A stretch of 64,000 bases of DNA from Myxococcales bacterium 68-20 (GCA_001899635.1 MKVQ01000024.1:115791-179790); one strand, 5' to 3'. Positions 1 to 9,160 are shown, counted from the stretch's first letter. The notes: a model not told the origin generated them from the letters alone. Numbers and translations are program-made.

Positions 1-1697
1 GCTGGGTGGTCCTCGAAGGCGGCACGCTCGCGCGGATCTCCGAGGACGTCGCCGCGCTCGTCGACGAGGCGCGCACGCTCGACGCGGGCAGGGGAGCGAT
101 GCGTCTGCCTCCGCATCAGTTCGGGCGGATCGCGCGGTGGATCGAGCTCGCCGATCGGCCGGACTCGCGGATCGCCGTCGCGGTCGATCCACGCGCCGAG
201 TCACTCCGTGCTCGCTTGCGCGATCTGGCGAAGAGCCCGCGCGCGTGCGTCCCCTCGAGGCTCGAGACGACGCTGCGCCCGTATCAGCTCGTCGGCCTCG
301 CGTGGCTCCAGCTCCTGAAGGAGCTCGGCGCGGGCGGGCTCCTCGCCGACGACATGGGCCTCGGCAAGACGCTGATGACGCTCTCGTTCCTCGCGCGCTG
401 GAAGGAAGACGGCGGCGCCCGGCCGGCGCTCGTCGTCGCGCCGACGTCGGTCGTCGGCAACTGGGTCCGCGAGGCGGAGCGCTTCACGCCCGGGCTCCGC
501 GCGATCGCGTGGACAGGGCCGGCCGCCGGGAGGCGAGAAGCGGCGCTCGACGAGCACGATCTCGTCGTGACGACGTACGGTCTCCTCCGTCGTGAGGCGA
601 CGCGGCTCGCGAAGACGCGCTTCGGCTGCGTGATCCTCGACGAGGCGCAGAACGTGAAGAACCCGGCGTCGGCGACGGCACGGGCTGCGCGCCGGCTCGA
701 CGCCGAGATGCGCCTCGCGCTCACGGGCACGCCGGTCGAGAACCGCCTCTCGGAGCTCTGGTCGCTGATGACGTTCGCGAACCCCGGGGTGCTGGGGACG
801 GCGGCGGATTTCGACGAGCGCTACGAGCGCCCGATCGGAATCCGCCCCGACGGCGCCGTCGCCGCGGAGCTGCGTGCGACGGTGCGACCGTTCATCCTCC
901 GGAGGACGAAGGCCGAGGTGCTCGTCGATCTGCCCCCGAAGACCGAGATCGATCGCGTGTGCGTGTTCGGGCTGAGACAGAGGCGTGCCTACGACGCGCT
1001 TGCGCTCGCGGTGCGCGAGGCCGTTCGCCGGGCTCCGGAGCGTCGGCAGGGCGCGCGGACACAGCTCGCCGTCCTCACCGCGCTCCTGCGGCTCCGGCAG
1101 ATGGCGTGCGATCCTCGCCTCGTCGATCCGGAGGCGCGCCCGGAGGACAGCGCGAAGCGCGCGAGCTTCCTCGACCTCGTCCGCGAGCTCGTCTCCGAGG
1201 GGCGCCGCGCGCTCGTCTTCTCGCAGTTCGTCGAGCTGCTCACGCTCTGGCGCGAGGACCTCGATCAGGCGAAGGTCGCCTACGAGTATCTCGACGGCTC
1301 CACGACCAATCGCGAGGCCGTCGTCGATCGCTTCCAGAACGGGACCGCGCCGCTGTTCTTGATCTCGCTGAAGGCAGGAGGCGCCGGGCTGAACCTGACC
1401 GCGGCCGACACGGTCATCCATTGCGACCCGTGGTGGAACCCTGCGGCGGAGGACCAGGCGACCGATCGCGCGCATCGGATCGGACAGCAGCGCGCGGTCA
1501 CGGTCGTCCGCCTCGTCGCGCGCGGGACGGTCGAGGACAAGATCGCGCTTCTCAAGCGTCAGAAGCGGGAGCTCGCGGAGGCGATCGTCGGCGCGGACAC
1601 GAGCGCGCTCTCGGGCCTCGCGGACGAGGACATCGACGTGCTCCTCGGGGACGTCGAAGGCGAGCTCGACGACGAGCCCGACGCGGAGGGCACGTAG
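1..1697 (+). CDS. SNF2-family DEAD/DEAH helicase, 5'-truncated by the window edge
   Basis: ATP-dependent DNA translocase/helicase of the SNF2 (RapA-like) family. The frame stays open to base 3, so the GTG at 6 is probably not the true start; bacterial SNF2 proteins usually have several hundred residues before this point. Counting from the GTG, the Walker A motif DDMGLGKT is at residues 115-122, the DEAQ box at 212-215, the LTGTP motif near 240, and the C-terminal helicase lobe carries AGGAGLNLT and QATDRAHRIGQ near residue 480-490. Both RecA lobes are complete. The acidic tail after residue 530 is typical linker sequence. It converges with the desaturase gene, with an inverted repeat between them. 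The family call is secure; the physiological partner is unknown. Confidence 0.93.
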   Translation, partial: WVVLEGGTLARISEDVAALVDEARTLDAGRGAMRLPPHQFGRIARWIELADRPDSRIAVAVDPRAESLRARLRDLAKSPRACVPSRLETTLRPYQLVGLAWLQLLKELGAGGLLADDMGLGKTLMTLSFLARWKEDGGARPALVVAPTSVVGNWVREAERFTPGLRAIAWTGPAAGRREAALDEHDLVVTTYGLLRREATRLAKTRFGCVILDEAQNVKNPASATARAARRLDAEMRLALTGTPVENRLSELWSLMTFANPGVLGTAADFDERYERPIGIRPDGAVAAELRATVRPFILRRTKAEVLVDLPPKTEIDRVCVFGLRQRRAYDALALAVREAVRRAPERRQGARTQLAVLTALLRLRQMACDPRLVDPEARPEDSAKRASFLDLVRELVSEGRRALVFSQFVELLTLWREDLDQAKVAYEYLDGSTTNREAVVDRFQNGTAPLFLISLKAGGAGLNLTAADTVIHCDPWWNPAAEDQATDRAHRIGQQRAVTVVRLVARGTVEDKIALLKRQKRELAEAIVGADTSALSGLADEDIDVLLGDVEGELDDEPDAEGT

Positions 1698-1729
1698 CAA
1701 CCATCGAATCGGGGCGACGACAAACGAGA

Positions 1730-1769
1730 AGCGGGAAGGTGGACCGGAGACCGATCCTTCCTTCCCGCT
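1730..1769. terminator. inverted repeat between convergent genes
   Basis: AGCGGGAAGG at 1730-1739 pairs perfectly with CCTTCCCGCT at 1760-1769 across a 20-nt loop. It sits between two convergent genes and could end transcription both ways. There is no T-tract, so intrinsic termination is uncertain. Confidence 0.4.
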
Positions 1770-1820
1770 CGTGTGCCTCGTTCGGCGCATCGCTCGTGAA
1801 GAGCGACGCGCGCTACGGCT

Positions 1821-2804
1821 TCACGCGATCTGGGCGTTGTTGCCCGCCTCGAGCGCCTCGACGGAGTCGATCATCGGCGTCTGTCCGCGCGAGGCGGCGA
1901 CGCGGCCGCCCTCCGGCGGATCGAACGGCGCCCGTCCGAGCTGCTTCGTCTCGAAGCGCGGGAGGAACGCGGGGATGACGTAGCCGCGGATGACCCACCA
2001 CCAGAAGCTCCTCCAGTTGAGGTCCGGGTGGATCTTGTCGGCGATCTTCGCGTGCTCCGCGTACGCGGTGCTCCAGTGCGCCGCGGCGTTGGCGTGATGC
2101 ACGGTGTGGAGGCCGTTGTTGAACACGAGGAAGTTGAACACGCGCCCGGTGATGTTCCGCGAGTGGTTGTACTTCGACCACGGATCGCAGTGCACGTGCT
2201 GCATGTAGTTGAACCACATCATCGAGTACGAGCCGAGGAGGGTCGGGAGGCCGAAGGCGAAGATCCAGACCTTGAACCCGACCCACACGCCGTTCAGCGC
2301 GACGGACGCGATGAGCGTTCCGACGAGCGCTCCGATCCAGACCACATACTGCGTGATGATCTGTCTGTAGAGCCTGGGGTTCGCGGTCTTCGCCTTGGCG
2401 ATGTACTCCTTGATCGGAAACGACTGGTAGTACGCCGAGACGAAGAAGTAGCTGAGCGCGATGTACCAGACGTTCCGGTTCGTGTGGCGCCACGTGATCG
2501 TCGCGTCGCCCTCGCGGTTCAGGTGCTTGTGGTGATTGAGATTGTGGGTCGGGACCCACGCGAAGACCGGGTACCCGTAGAAGATCGAGAGCCAGTACGA
2601 GTAGAAGGAATTCAGACGCTTCGACGTGAACGTCGGGCAGTGCTGGTGGTTGTGAACCATCGTGCCCGCAGCCACCGCGAGGTAGAGGCTCAGCGGCGTG
2701 AGGTACGGCAGCAGCGTCGGGTTCCTGAGCTGCGCGACGAGTACCACGGGCATCGCGAGGGCCCAGACCAGGGAGCGGTAGTCGGCCGGATTACGCGGAA
2801 GCAT
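1821..2804 (-). CDS. membrane fatty acid desaturase
   Basis: Di-iron integral-membrane desaturase, inserting a double bond into an acyl chain in the cytoplasmic membrane. With the start at 2804 (327 aa) the three histidine clusters are HNHQH at residues 51-55, HNLNHHKH at 87-94 and HTVHH at 232-236, with a further HVHCD near 202. Hydrophobic segments lie around residues 20-45, 70-85 and 150-190. An upstream in-frame ATG at 2855 would add 17 residues that look unlike a desaturase N-terminus. The electron donor (ferredoxin or cytochrome b5 type) is not encoded nearby. Substrate and regiochemistry cannot be read from the sequence. Confidence 0.85.
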   Translation of the reverse strand: MLPRNPADYRSLVWALAMPVVLVAQLRNPTLLPYLTPLSLYLAVAAGTMVHNHQHCPTFTSKRLNSFYSYWLSIFYGYPVFAWVPTHNLNHHKHLNREGDATITWRHTNRNVWYIALSYFFVSAYYQSFPIKEYIAKAKTANPRLYRQIITQYVVWIGALVGTLIASVALNGVWVGFKVWIFAFGLPTLLGSYSMMWFNYMQHVHCDPWSKYNHSRNITGRVFNFLVFNNGLHTVHHANAAAHWSTAYAEHAKIADKIHPDLNWRSFWWWVIRGYVIPAFLPRFETKQLGRAPFDPPEGGRVAASRGQTPMIDSVEALEAGNNAQIA

Positions 2805-3457
2805 CGGGCTTTGGGGTAGCTTCGACTGGTTCGTGGAGCAAGCGCGAAACCACACATTTTTCCGTCAGGACCGTGTCATCGTGAGGGCTGCGCAGCGCTC
2901 TTCGCAGTCTCGGGTGCAGACTTTGCCGATGGCGGCTCTCAGGCCTTCTCGGCCATCGCTCGTGGCGCAAATCCCGCGGGTGGGGGCGCGGACTCGGGGG
3001 ATCGTCACGGCACCTGCGGAGCAACTCGAAGCGCTCCCCCGGTCGCTGGTCGCGTGCGTTGGCGAGGCAACGGAGGAGGCCGTCCCCAGCGCGTAGTCGT
3101 CTACGCGCGGGGATCGCTGATGCTCTCGGACGCGAATCGTGGGGAGTGCCGGCAACGGAGTCAGATGGCTGAGGTTCGGGCGCGCCGGCGGTTGGAGACC
3201 GTCCCTCGCGTTCGACTCCTCCGCGGGCGTCGAGCCGTCCGCCGGTTCGCCAGCGCGCATTCGCGGCGAGCGGTCCCGTCGGCTTCGGGATCGCGTGCTC
3301 GTCGCTCGTCGCTCGTCGCTCGTCGCTCGTCGCTCGTCGCTCGTCGCTCGTCGCTCGTCGCTCGTCGCTCGTCGCTCGTCGCTCGTCGCTCGTCGCTCGT
3401 CGCTCGTCGCTCGTCGCTCGTCGCTCGTCGCTCGTCGCTCGCGTGGAGAGCGATTCG
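2805..3457. other. gene-less interval dominated by a heptamer repeat
   Basis: Between the desaturase start and the 3' end of the next minus-strand gene no reading frame looks like protein: frames across it owe their length to the stop-free tandem repeat at 3297-3441. The desaturase promoter should lie at the left end, but no convincing -35/-10 pair was seen. Confidence 0.6.
3297..3441. repeat. 7-bp tandem repeat, about 20.7 copies of GCTCGTC
   Basis: Twenty perfect copies of GCTCGTC run from 3297 to 3436, followed by GCTCG. Because 7 is not a multiple of 3, the array reads as the same 7-residue peptide period in each frame of a strand (RRSSLVA-like on plus, RRATSDE-like on minus), which explains the long spurious frames. 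The identity of all copies points to recent or ongoing slippage expansion. Confidence 0.98.
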
Positions 3458-4009
3458 CTACCGCTCTTCCCATTCGATCGTGAGCGTCCAGTTCTCCGGG
3501 GCGAGGAGGTCGCCTTCGTCTCGTCCGCACGCGACGTGGTTCGCGACGCGGGTCGGGACGTTGATGCCGGCGATCGTCGGATCGTCGGTGGGCGGCGCCG
3601 GATGCCGGCGGTAGCGCTCGGTGCGGGCGATGCCGGATGCCGTGTAGAGGGCCCAGGTCTCGACGCCTCCGTTGGAAGGGACCGGCACGCACACGCTACC
3701 GAATCGGAACGCGCCGACTTCGGTGGGCGAGGCGCTGCGCGGGGTGAAGCGCACGGCTCGGAGCCGGTCATGCCGCGTGGTGTCGATCGGGAGCCGGAAG
3801 AGGACCCAGTTCGCGTGCGTGCGGGCACCGAGCCCGTTGAGACGAACACGGAGGGCGGTGACCTCTGCGGTCCTCCGGGTCCACGTCTCCGCGAGCGGAC
3901 CGCTCGGGTGGACCGGCCCCCGCTCGAGCGGTTCGTCCGGGAGGACCTGGCGGTTCGGCGGTAGCGTCAGCCCGAGGAGCGCGAGCGCACCGATCCGCCG
4001 CCACGACAT
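3458..4009 (-). CDS. hypothetical exported protein
   Basis: No family recognised. From the ATG at 4009 (183 aa) the protein begins MSWRRIGALALLGLTLPP, a short basic-hydrophobic export-type leader; an upstream in-frame start at 4051 would add 14 residues before it. The mature part is soluble, rich in Arg/Thr/Pro, and ends in a beta-like stretch (NWTLTIEWEER). Two Cys in the mature region are compatible with a disulfide outside the cytoplasm. It is transcribed toward the heptamer repeat, whose edge is 17 bp beyond its stop codon. Confidence 0.6.
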   Translation of the reverse strand: MSWRRIGALALLGLTLPPNRQVLPDEPLERGPVHPSGPLAETWTRRTAEVTALRVRLNGLGARTHANWVLFRLPIDTTRHDRLRAVRFTPRSASPTEVGAFRFGSVCVPVPSNGGVETWALYTASGIARTERYRRHPAPPTDDPTIAGINVPTRVANHVACGRDEGDLLAPENWTLTIEWEER

Positions 4010-4089
4010 GGCCTCGACCATAATCCGGCTCGCGGGAATCGAGGCCAACAAGCGTCGCGCCGCGAGTTCCGCTAAAGAGGGCTCCGGAC

Positions 4090-5649
4090 ATGACCACGGC
4101 TACATCCTTCACGCCGGAAGAGCTAGAGCGCTGCATCACCCTGCTCGAGACGCTCGTCGGGGACCCTGCGCGCCTGACGACGATGGAGCGTGAGGCGCGG
4201 GTCAGGCTCCTGATGGCGGCCGGGCGGCTCTCGCGGCCGACGCGCGAGGAGAGCCGGGTCAAGGGCAGGGCGTTCCGGAAGAAGGCCCGCAAGGAGCTCG
4301 TCGCGCACGATCGCGCCGCAAAGGCTGCGACCGAGATCCGGACCGTGCGCAGCGCCGAGGTCTTCGTCGCGCCTCCGCAGCTCGTCGGCGGCGCGCCGGA
4401 GGGCTCCGAGGTGCGCGAGCTGCTCCAGCCGCGGAACTGCTACGTCTGCAAGGAGGAGTACCGCCGGCTCCATTTCTTCTACGACGCGATGTGCCCGTCG
4501 TGTGCGGAGCTCAATTATGCGAAGCGGTTCCAGACGGCGTCGCTCGAGGGGCGGACGGCCCTCATCACGGGCGCGCGCATCAAGATCGGCTTCCAGTCCG
4601 CGCTGATGATGCTCCGCGCGGGAGCGCGCGTGCTCGTCACGACGCGCTTTCCGCGCGACGCCGCAGCGCGCTTCGCTCGCGAGGACGACTTCGCGAAGTG
4701 GAAGGATCGCCTGGAGGTGTTCGGTCTCGATCTCCGCCACTCACCGAGCGTCGAGATCTTCGCGCGCTACATCACGCAGACCGAGTCGCGTCTCGACATC
4801 CTGATCAACAACGCGGCCCAGACCGTCCGTCGCCCGGCGGCGTTCTACGCGCACATGCTCGATATGGAGCGACGCGCCTTCGCCGAGCTGCCGTCCTCCG
4901 TGCAGTCGGTCCTCCACGCGCATGAGGAGTGCAAGGCGGGGATGGCGGTCGAGGCGGGGCCTGCGCTCGAGCAGGGCAGCGGCCCCGCGGCGGGGTCGAC
5001 CGGCTTCGTCGCCTGGCGCGGGGGCGACGGACCCGGGGTCGGCATCCGTGCCTCGGCGGCGCTCTCGCAGATCCCGTGCGCGTACGACGACACGTCGCGC
5101 GACCACGAGCTGTTCCCGTCCGGGCGTTCCGATGCCGACCTCCAGCAGGTCGATCTCCGCGCCATCAACAGCTGGCGGCTCAAGCTGAGCGACGTTCCCT
5201 CGCCGGAGATGCTCGAGGTCCAGCTCGTCAACGCGGTCGCGCCGTTCATCCTTTGCAGCAAGCTCAAGCCGCTGATGGCCCGAGACCGGACGGACGAGAA
5301 GCACATCGTCAACGTGTCCGCGGTGGAGGGCCAGTTCGCGCGCCGGACCAAGACGGACAAGCACCCGCACACCAACATGGCGAAGGCGGCGCTCAACATG
5401 ATGACGCTGACGAGCGCGCCCGACTACGCGGCGAGCGGCATCTTCATGAACGCAGTCGACACCGGTTGGGTGACGGACGAGGATCCGATCGCGATCTCCC
5501 AGCGCAAGCAGGAGATGCACGACTTCCAGCCGCCGCTCGACATCGTCGACGGCGCTGCGCGCGTCTGCGATCCGTTCTTCTCCGGTCTCATCACAGGCAC
5601 GCACGTCTGGGGGAAGTTCCTCAAGGACTACGCTCCCGCGCAGTGGTGA
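4090..5649 (+). CDS. unusual short-chain dehydrogenase with N-terminal Cys4 motif
   Basis: 519 aa, roughly twice a classical SDR. A helical N-terminus (1-100) precedes a four-cysteine motif C117-x2-C120...C135-x2-C138 that resembles a zinc ribbon. The Rossmann domain starts at TGARIKIG (160-167, cofactor glycines in altered spacing) and contains NNAAQ. An insertion of about 90 residues rich in Gly/Ala/Ser lies between the NNAA strand and the catalytic half. At the expected YxxxK site the sequence is T428-N-M-A-K432, so the catalytic Tyr is absent while the Lys remains; NVSAVEG supplies the Ser. GAGGG about 9 bp before the ATG is a plausible ribosome site. The stop overlaps a GTG candidate for thiD. 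Substrate unknown; reductase activity is uncertain. Confidence 0.8.
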   Translation: MTTATSFTPEELERCITLLETLVGDPARLTTMEREARVRLLMAAGRLSRPTREESRVKGRAFRKKARKELVAHDRAAKAATEIRTVRSAEVFVAPPQLVGGAPEGSEVRELLQPRNCYVCKEEYRRLHFFYDAMCPSCAELNYAKRFQTASLEGRTALITGARIKIGFQSALMMLRAGARVLVTTRFPRDAAARFAREDDFAKWKDRLEVFGLDLRHSPSVEIFARYITQTESRLDILINNAAQTVRRPAAFYAHMLDMERRAFAELPSSVQSVLHAHEECKAGMAVEAGPALEQGSGPAAGSTGFVAWRGGDGPGVGIRASAALSQIPCAYDDTSRDHELFPSGRSDADLQQVDLRAINSWRLKLSDVPSPEMLEVQLVNAVAPFILCSKLKPLMARDRTDEKHIVNVSAVEGQFARRTKTDKHPHTNMAKAALNMMTLTSAPDYAASGIFMNAVDTGWVTDEDPIAISQRKQEMHDFQPPLDIVDGAARVCDPFFSGLITGTHVWGKFLKDYAPAQW

Positions 5650-5663
5650 AGCGGATCATCGAT

Positions 5664-6524
5664 ATGGACTCCCCCAAGCTCGAATCACGTCCCAGGTTCT
5701 CCGGTCCCCGAGGCCGGGTGCTCGTCATCGCCGGCTCCGACTCCGGAGGCGGAGCCGGGATCCAGGCCGACATCAAGACCGTGACCATGCTCGGCGGCTA
5801 CGCGGCCACCGCGGTGACGGCGATCACGGTGCAGAACACGCTCGGCGTCACCGGGGTCACTCCGATCCCCGTCGACGTGATCGAAGCACAGGGCCGCGTC
5901 GTGCTCGACGACATCGGCGCGGACGCGATCAAGACGGGCATGCTCGGTGACGTGGAGACGGTCGAGACCGTCGCGCGGCTGATCGATCATGCGGGCGGTG
6001 TCCCGTCGGTGATCGATCCGGTGATGATCGCGAAGGGCGGTGCAGCCCTCCTCCCGCCTCGAGCGCTGAGCGCGATCACCTCGCTCCTCGTCCCGCGCTC
6101 GGCGCTACTGACGCCGAACGCGCCCGAGGCGGCGACGCTGACGGGGCTCGTGACGGAGACCACCGACGACCTCCGGCGCGCCGGCGAGGCGCTGCTCGCG
6201 ATGGGCGCGAAGGCCGTCATGATGAAGGGCGGACACGTCGCCGGCGAGCACGTCGTCGACGTCCTCATGTGGCCGGGCGGCGAGGCGGTCTTCGAGGGAG
6301 CGCGGATCGACACGCGCCACACGCACGGCACCGGCTGCACGCTCGCGTCGGCGTGCGCGACTGGGCTCGCGCAAGGGCTCCCGCTCCGGGACGCGGTCGC
6401 GCGAGCGTGGGCGTACGTCCGCGAGGCGCTGCTCCGCGCGCCGGGCTTCGGCGCCGGTCACGGGCCGCTCGATCACGGCTGGCCGGTCCGGAAAGCGGCG
6501 CGTGCCTTGGTCGAAGACAAGTGA
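5664..6524 (+). CDS. thiD: hydroxymethylpyrimidine/phosphomethylpyrimidine kinase
   Basis: Cytoplasmic ribokinase-fold enzyme phosphorylating HMP and HMP-P in thiamine biosynthesis. The signature AGSDSGGGAGIQADIKT is near residues 22-38, and the anion-hole/catalytic motif THGTGCTLASA near 220. 286 aa, close to the usual 265-280. I chose the ATG at 5664; a GTG at 5646, overlapping the stop of the upstream SDR, is in frame and would add six residues. The 3' end overlaps the next start (GTGA at 6521-6524), so SDR, thiD and the S9 peptidase are probably co-translated. No other thiamine genes are in the window. Confidence 0.93.
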   Translation: MDSPKLESRPRFSGPRGRVLVIAGSDSGGGAGIQADIKTVTMLGGYAATAVTAITVQNTLGVTGVTPIPVDVIEAQGRVVLDDIGADAIKTGMLGDVETVETVARLIDHAGGVPSVIDPVMIAKGGAALLPPRALSAITSLLVPRSALLTPNAPEAATLTGLVTETTDDLRRAGEALLAMGAKAVMMKGGHVAGEHVVDVLMWPGGEAVFEGARIDTRHTHGTGCTLASACATGLAQGLPLRDAVARAWAYVREALLRAPGFGAGHGPLDHGWPVRKAARALVEDK

Positions 6525-8929
6525 AGCTCACGCTCGGTTGCAGGTCGGTCGCGTTGGGCGGGGCGCTCGTGGCGCTCGCTGCGTGTGCGCCGGCGGCATC
6601 GCCGCGGCCGAGCGGCGCCGACGCACCTGTCGCGAGGGCCGCCCGCGACGACGCTCCGGCACGACCTCGCCGAGCGCGGGTGCCTCCCGTTCCGGCGCCG
6701 AAGCGTCCCGTCGTCCATACCTTCTTCGGCACGGACGTCACCGACGACTACGAGTGGCTCGAGGACGGACAGAGCGCCGAGGTGCAGGCATTCAACGATG
6801 CACAGAATGCGCTCACGCGCTCGACGCTCGACGCGCTCCCGGAGCGCGCCGCGGTGCGCGCGCGAGTGGCGTCGATCTACGGAGCTGCCTCGGCGGACTG
6901 GGTCGGCGTGCAGCACCGAGGCGGTCGCCTCTTCGCGTTGAAGAGCGCTCCGCCGAAGCAGCAGCCGATCCTCGTCGACCTCGGACCGGTGACGGCGCCG
7001 AGAGCGCCGGACGTCGCGAGCGAGCGCGTCGTCGTCGACCCGAACGCGATCGACCCCTCCGGCAAGACGACGATCGACTTCTTCGTCCCGTCCCCCGACG
7101 GCCGCATCGTCGCCGTGTCGCTGTCGAAGGGTGGATCCGAGAGCGGTGACATCCATCTCTTCGACGTCGCCACCGGTAAGGCGCGTCGCGAGACGATCGC
7201 GCGCGTGCATGGCGGGACGGCGGGCGGGAGCGTCGCGTGGAACGCGGACGGCAGCGGCCTCTACTACACGCGCTATCCGCGCGACGGCGAGCGGTCGGCC
7301 GTCGATCTCGACTTCTACCAGCAGGTCTGGTTCCACAAGCTGGGGACGCCCGAGTCCGCCGACACGTACGCCATCGGGAAGGACTTTCCGCGCATCGCCG
7401 AGACGGAGCTCGTGAGGAGCGACGACGGCAAGCGGATCCTCGCTCATGTCTCGAACGGGGACGGCGGAGAGGTCGAGCATCATGTGCTCGACGGCGGGAA
7501 GTGGCTCCGCCTCTCGCGATTCGAGGACGAGCTCTCGGCGGCCGCGTTCGGGCCGGACGGGAAGGTGTACGCCGTCTCGCGAAAGGACGCTCCGCGCGGG
7601 AAGATCGTCGTGTTTGCCCCGCCATTCGATCGTGCGTCCGCCACCGATGTCTTGCCCGAGGGAGACGCGGTCATCGAGGACGTGATCGTCACGAAGGGGG
7701 CGCTCTACGTCGTCGAGACCGCCGACGGCCCGTCGCGCCTCCGCCGATTCCCGCTCGGGGAGAAGCCGCAGCCGCTCGCGCGCGAGATCCGGCCCTCGAA
7801 GCCGGCGAAAGGCGTGAAGCCGGTGAAGGGCGCGAAGCCGGCGAAGGGCGTGAAGCCCGTGAAGAAGTCGCCGCCGCCCCCACCTCCGCCGCCTCCGCCG
7901 CCTCCGACGACGATCGCGCTGGGTGCCCGTGGTCACGCAGCTGCGGTCCTGCCTCTTCCGCCGGTGTCGAGCGTCAGCGCCGCGCTACCGATCGGCGAGG
8001 ATCTCCTCGTCCGTATCGAGAGCTTCGTCGAGGCGCCGAAGTGGCTCCTCTATCGCGCGAGCGAGCATCGCCTCGTCGCGACGTCCCTCGCGAAGAAGGC
8101 CGCGTACGACATGAGTGACGTCGAGGTCGTGCGCGAGACGTGCGTGTCCAAGGACGGAACCCGAGTCCCGATGAGCATCCTTCGCAAGCGCGGAGCGAAG
8201 CTCGATGGATCGTTGCCGGCGTACCTCACCGGCTACGGCGGGTTCGGCGTGACGCTCAAGCCGCGCATGCGTGCGACCTACCGCATCTGGCTCGACAGCG
8301 GCGGTGTCGTCGCGGAGGCGAACCTCCGCGGCGGAGGCGAACGCGGAGAGGCGTGGCATCGCGCGGGCAACCTCACGAACAAGCAGAACGTGTTCGACGA
8401 CTTCGCTGCGTGTGGGCGCGCGCTCGTCGACCTCGGATACACGAAGCCGGAGCGGCTCGCGATCAGCGGGCGCTCGAACGGGGGCCTCCTCGTGGGCGCC
8501 TCGCTCGTGCAGAACCCTTCGATGTTCCGGGCGGTCGCCGCGGGCGTCGGCATCTACGACATGCTCCGGACCGAGCTAAGTCCGAACGGCGCCTTCAACG
8601 TCACGGAGTTCGGGTCGGTGAAGGACGAGGCGCAGTTCCGCGCGCTCCGCGCCTATTCGCCGCTCCACAACGTGAAGGACGACACGGCCTATCCGGCGGT
8701 CCTCTTCATGACCGGCGCGAACGATCCGCGCGTCGACCCGTATCACTCGCGGAAGATGACCGCGCGGCTCCAGGCGGCGACGTCGTCGGAGCGACCGATC
8801 CTCCTCCGTGCGAGCGAGGGCACGGGCCACGGAATGGGCACGCCGCTCGCGGCGGAGATCGACGAGGTTACCGACATGCTCACGTTCCTCCTCCACGAGG
8901 TGGGCGCGAGCGTGCCGGCGTCGAAGTGA
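6521..8929 (+). CDS. S9A prolyl oligopeptidase-family lipoprotein
   Basis: Serine peptidase of the prolyl oligopeptidase family, 802 aa from a GTG that overlaps the thiD stop. The N-terminus is a lipoprotein signal with lipobox LAAC, so it should be membrane-anchored outside the cytoplasm. The entry motif TDDYEWLED is followed by a beta-propeller and then the alpha/beta hydrolase domain with nucleophile GRSNGGLL, acid GANDPRVDP and His in EGTGHGMG; the catalytic triad is intact. An unusual insert near residues 425-460 of the propeller contains repeated KPAKGVKPVKG units and then twelve consecutive prolines (7870-7910). Expected to cleave short Pro-containing peptides. Confidence 0.9.
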   Translation: MKLTLGCRSVALGGALVALAACAPAASPRPSGADAPVARAARDDAPARPRRARVPPVPAPKRPVVHTFFGTDVTDDYEWLEDGQSAEVQAFNDAQNALTRSTLDALPERAAVRARVASIYGAASADWVGVQHRGGRLFALKSAPPKQQPILVDLGPVTAPRAPDVASERVVVDPNAIDPSGKTTIDFFVPSPDGRIVAVSLSKGGSESGDIHLFDVATGKARRETIARVHGGTAGGSVAWNADGSGLYYTRYPRDGERSAVDLDFYQQVWFHKLGTPESADTYAIGKDFPRIAETELVRSDDGKRILAHVSNGDGGEVEHHVLDGGKWLRLSRFEDELSAAAFGPDGKVYAVSRKDAPRGKIVVFAPPFDRASATDVLPEGDAVIEDVIVTKGALYVVETADGPSRLRRFPLGEKPQPLAREIRPSKPAKGVKPVKGAKPAKGVKPVKKSPPPPPPPPPPPPTTIALGARGHAAAVLPLPPVSSVSAALPIGEDLLVRIESFVEAPKWLLYRASEHRLVATSLAKKAAYDMSDVEVVRETCVSKDGTRVPMSILRKRGAKLDGSLPAYLTGYGGFGVTLKPRMRATYRIWLDSGGVVAEANLRGGGERGEAWHRAGNLTNKQNVFDDFAACGRALVDLGYTKPERLAISGRSNGGLLVGASLVQNPSMFRAVAAGVGIYDMLRTELSPNGAFNVTEFGSVKDEAQFRALRAYSPLHNVKDDTAYPAVLFMTGANDPRVDPYHSRKMTARLQAATSSERPILLRASEGTGHGMGTPLAAEIDEVTDMLTFLLHEVGASVPASK

Positions 8930-8962
8930 GCGCCGAGGCGAGCCGCCGAGCGCGGTCGCGGG

Positions 8963-9160
8963 TCACTCGTCGTCGGCGGTCTCGTTCGCGACGTTCTGCG
9001 GGGCAAGCGCCGAGCGCGAGTCGTCCGGATCGACCGACCACGCTTTCTGCATTCGCGCGAGCACGCGCGACCGTTCGGCGATGCCAGCTCGATGGGCAAA
9101 GGAGACGCTTTGGGGGCGGCTCGCGGACGGGATGCGTCCTCGTCGGTACCACGACCTCAT
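8963..9160 (-). CDS. small hypothetical protein
   Basis: 65-aa basic protein with a GAGG element about 9 bp before the ATG at 9160. The N-terminal half is Arg/Ser-rich, the C-terminal half acidic (ends ETADDE). No family recognised and no membrane segment. It occupies most of an otherwise gene-less interval and is divergent from the metalloprotease-like lipoprotein gene. It may be spurious; the ribosome site is the main support. Confidence 0.4.
   Translation of the reverse strand: MRSWYRRGRIPSASRPQSVSFAHRAGIAERSRVLARMQKAWSVDPDDSRSALAPQNVANETADDE

Noticed and set aside
201..1790. 529-aa minus-strand frame opposite the SNF2 helicase
   Set aside because: Antisense shadow of a clearly recognisable gene, frequent in high-GC DNA.
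3297..3441. Regular repeats as a CRISPR array
   Set aside because: The unit is 7 bp with no spacers; it is a simple tandem repeat.
2865..3692. Long frames coding RRATSDE/RRSSLVA repeat proteins
   Set aside because: Length comes only from the heptamer, which has no stop in any frame; the flanks have no protein-like composition or ribosome site.
4929..5663. Extended N-terminus for thiD
   Set aside because: It overlaps the SDR in another frame and is Arg-rich shadow; thiD homology begins after the ATG at 5664.
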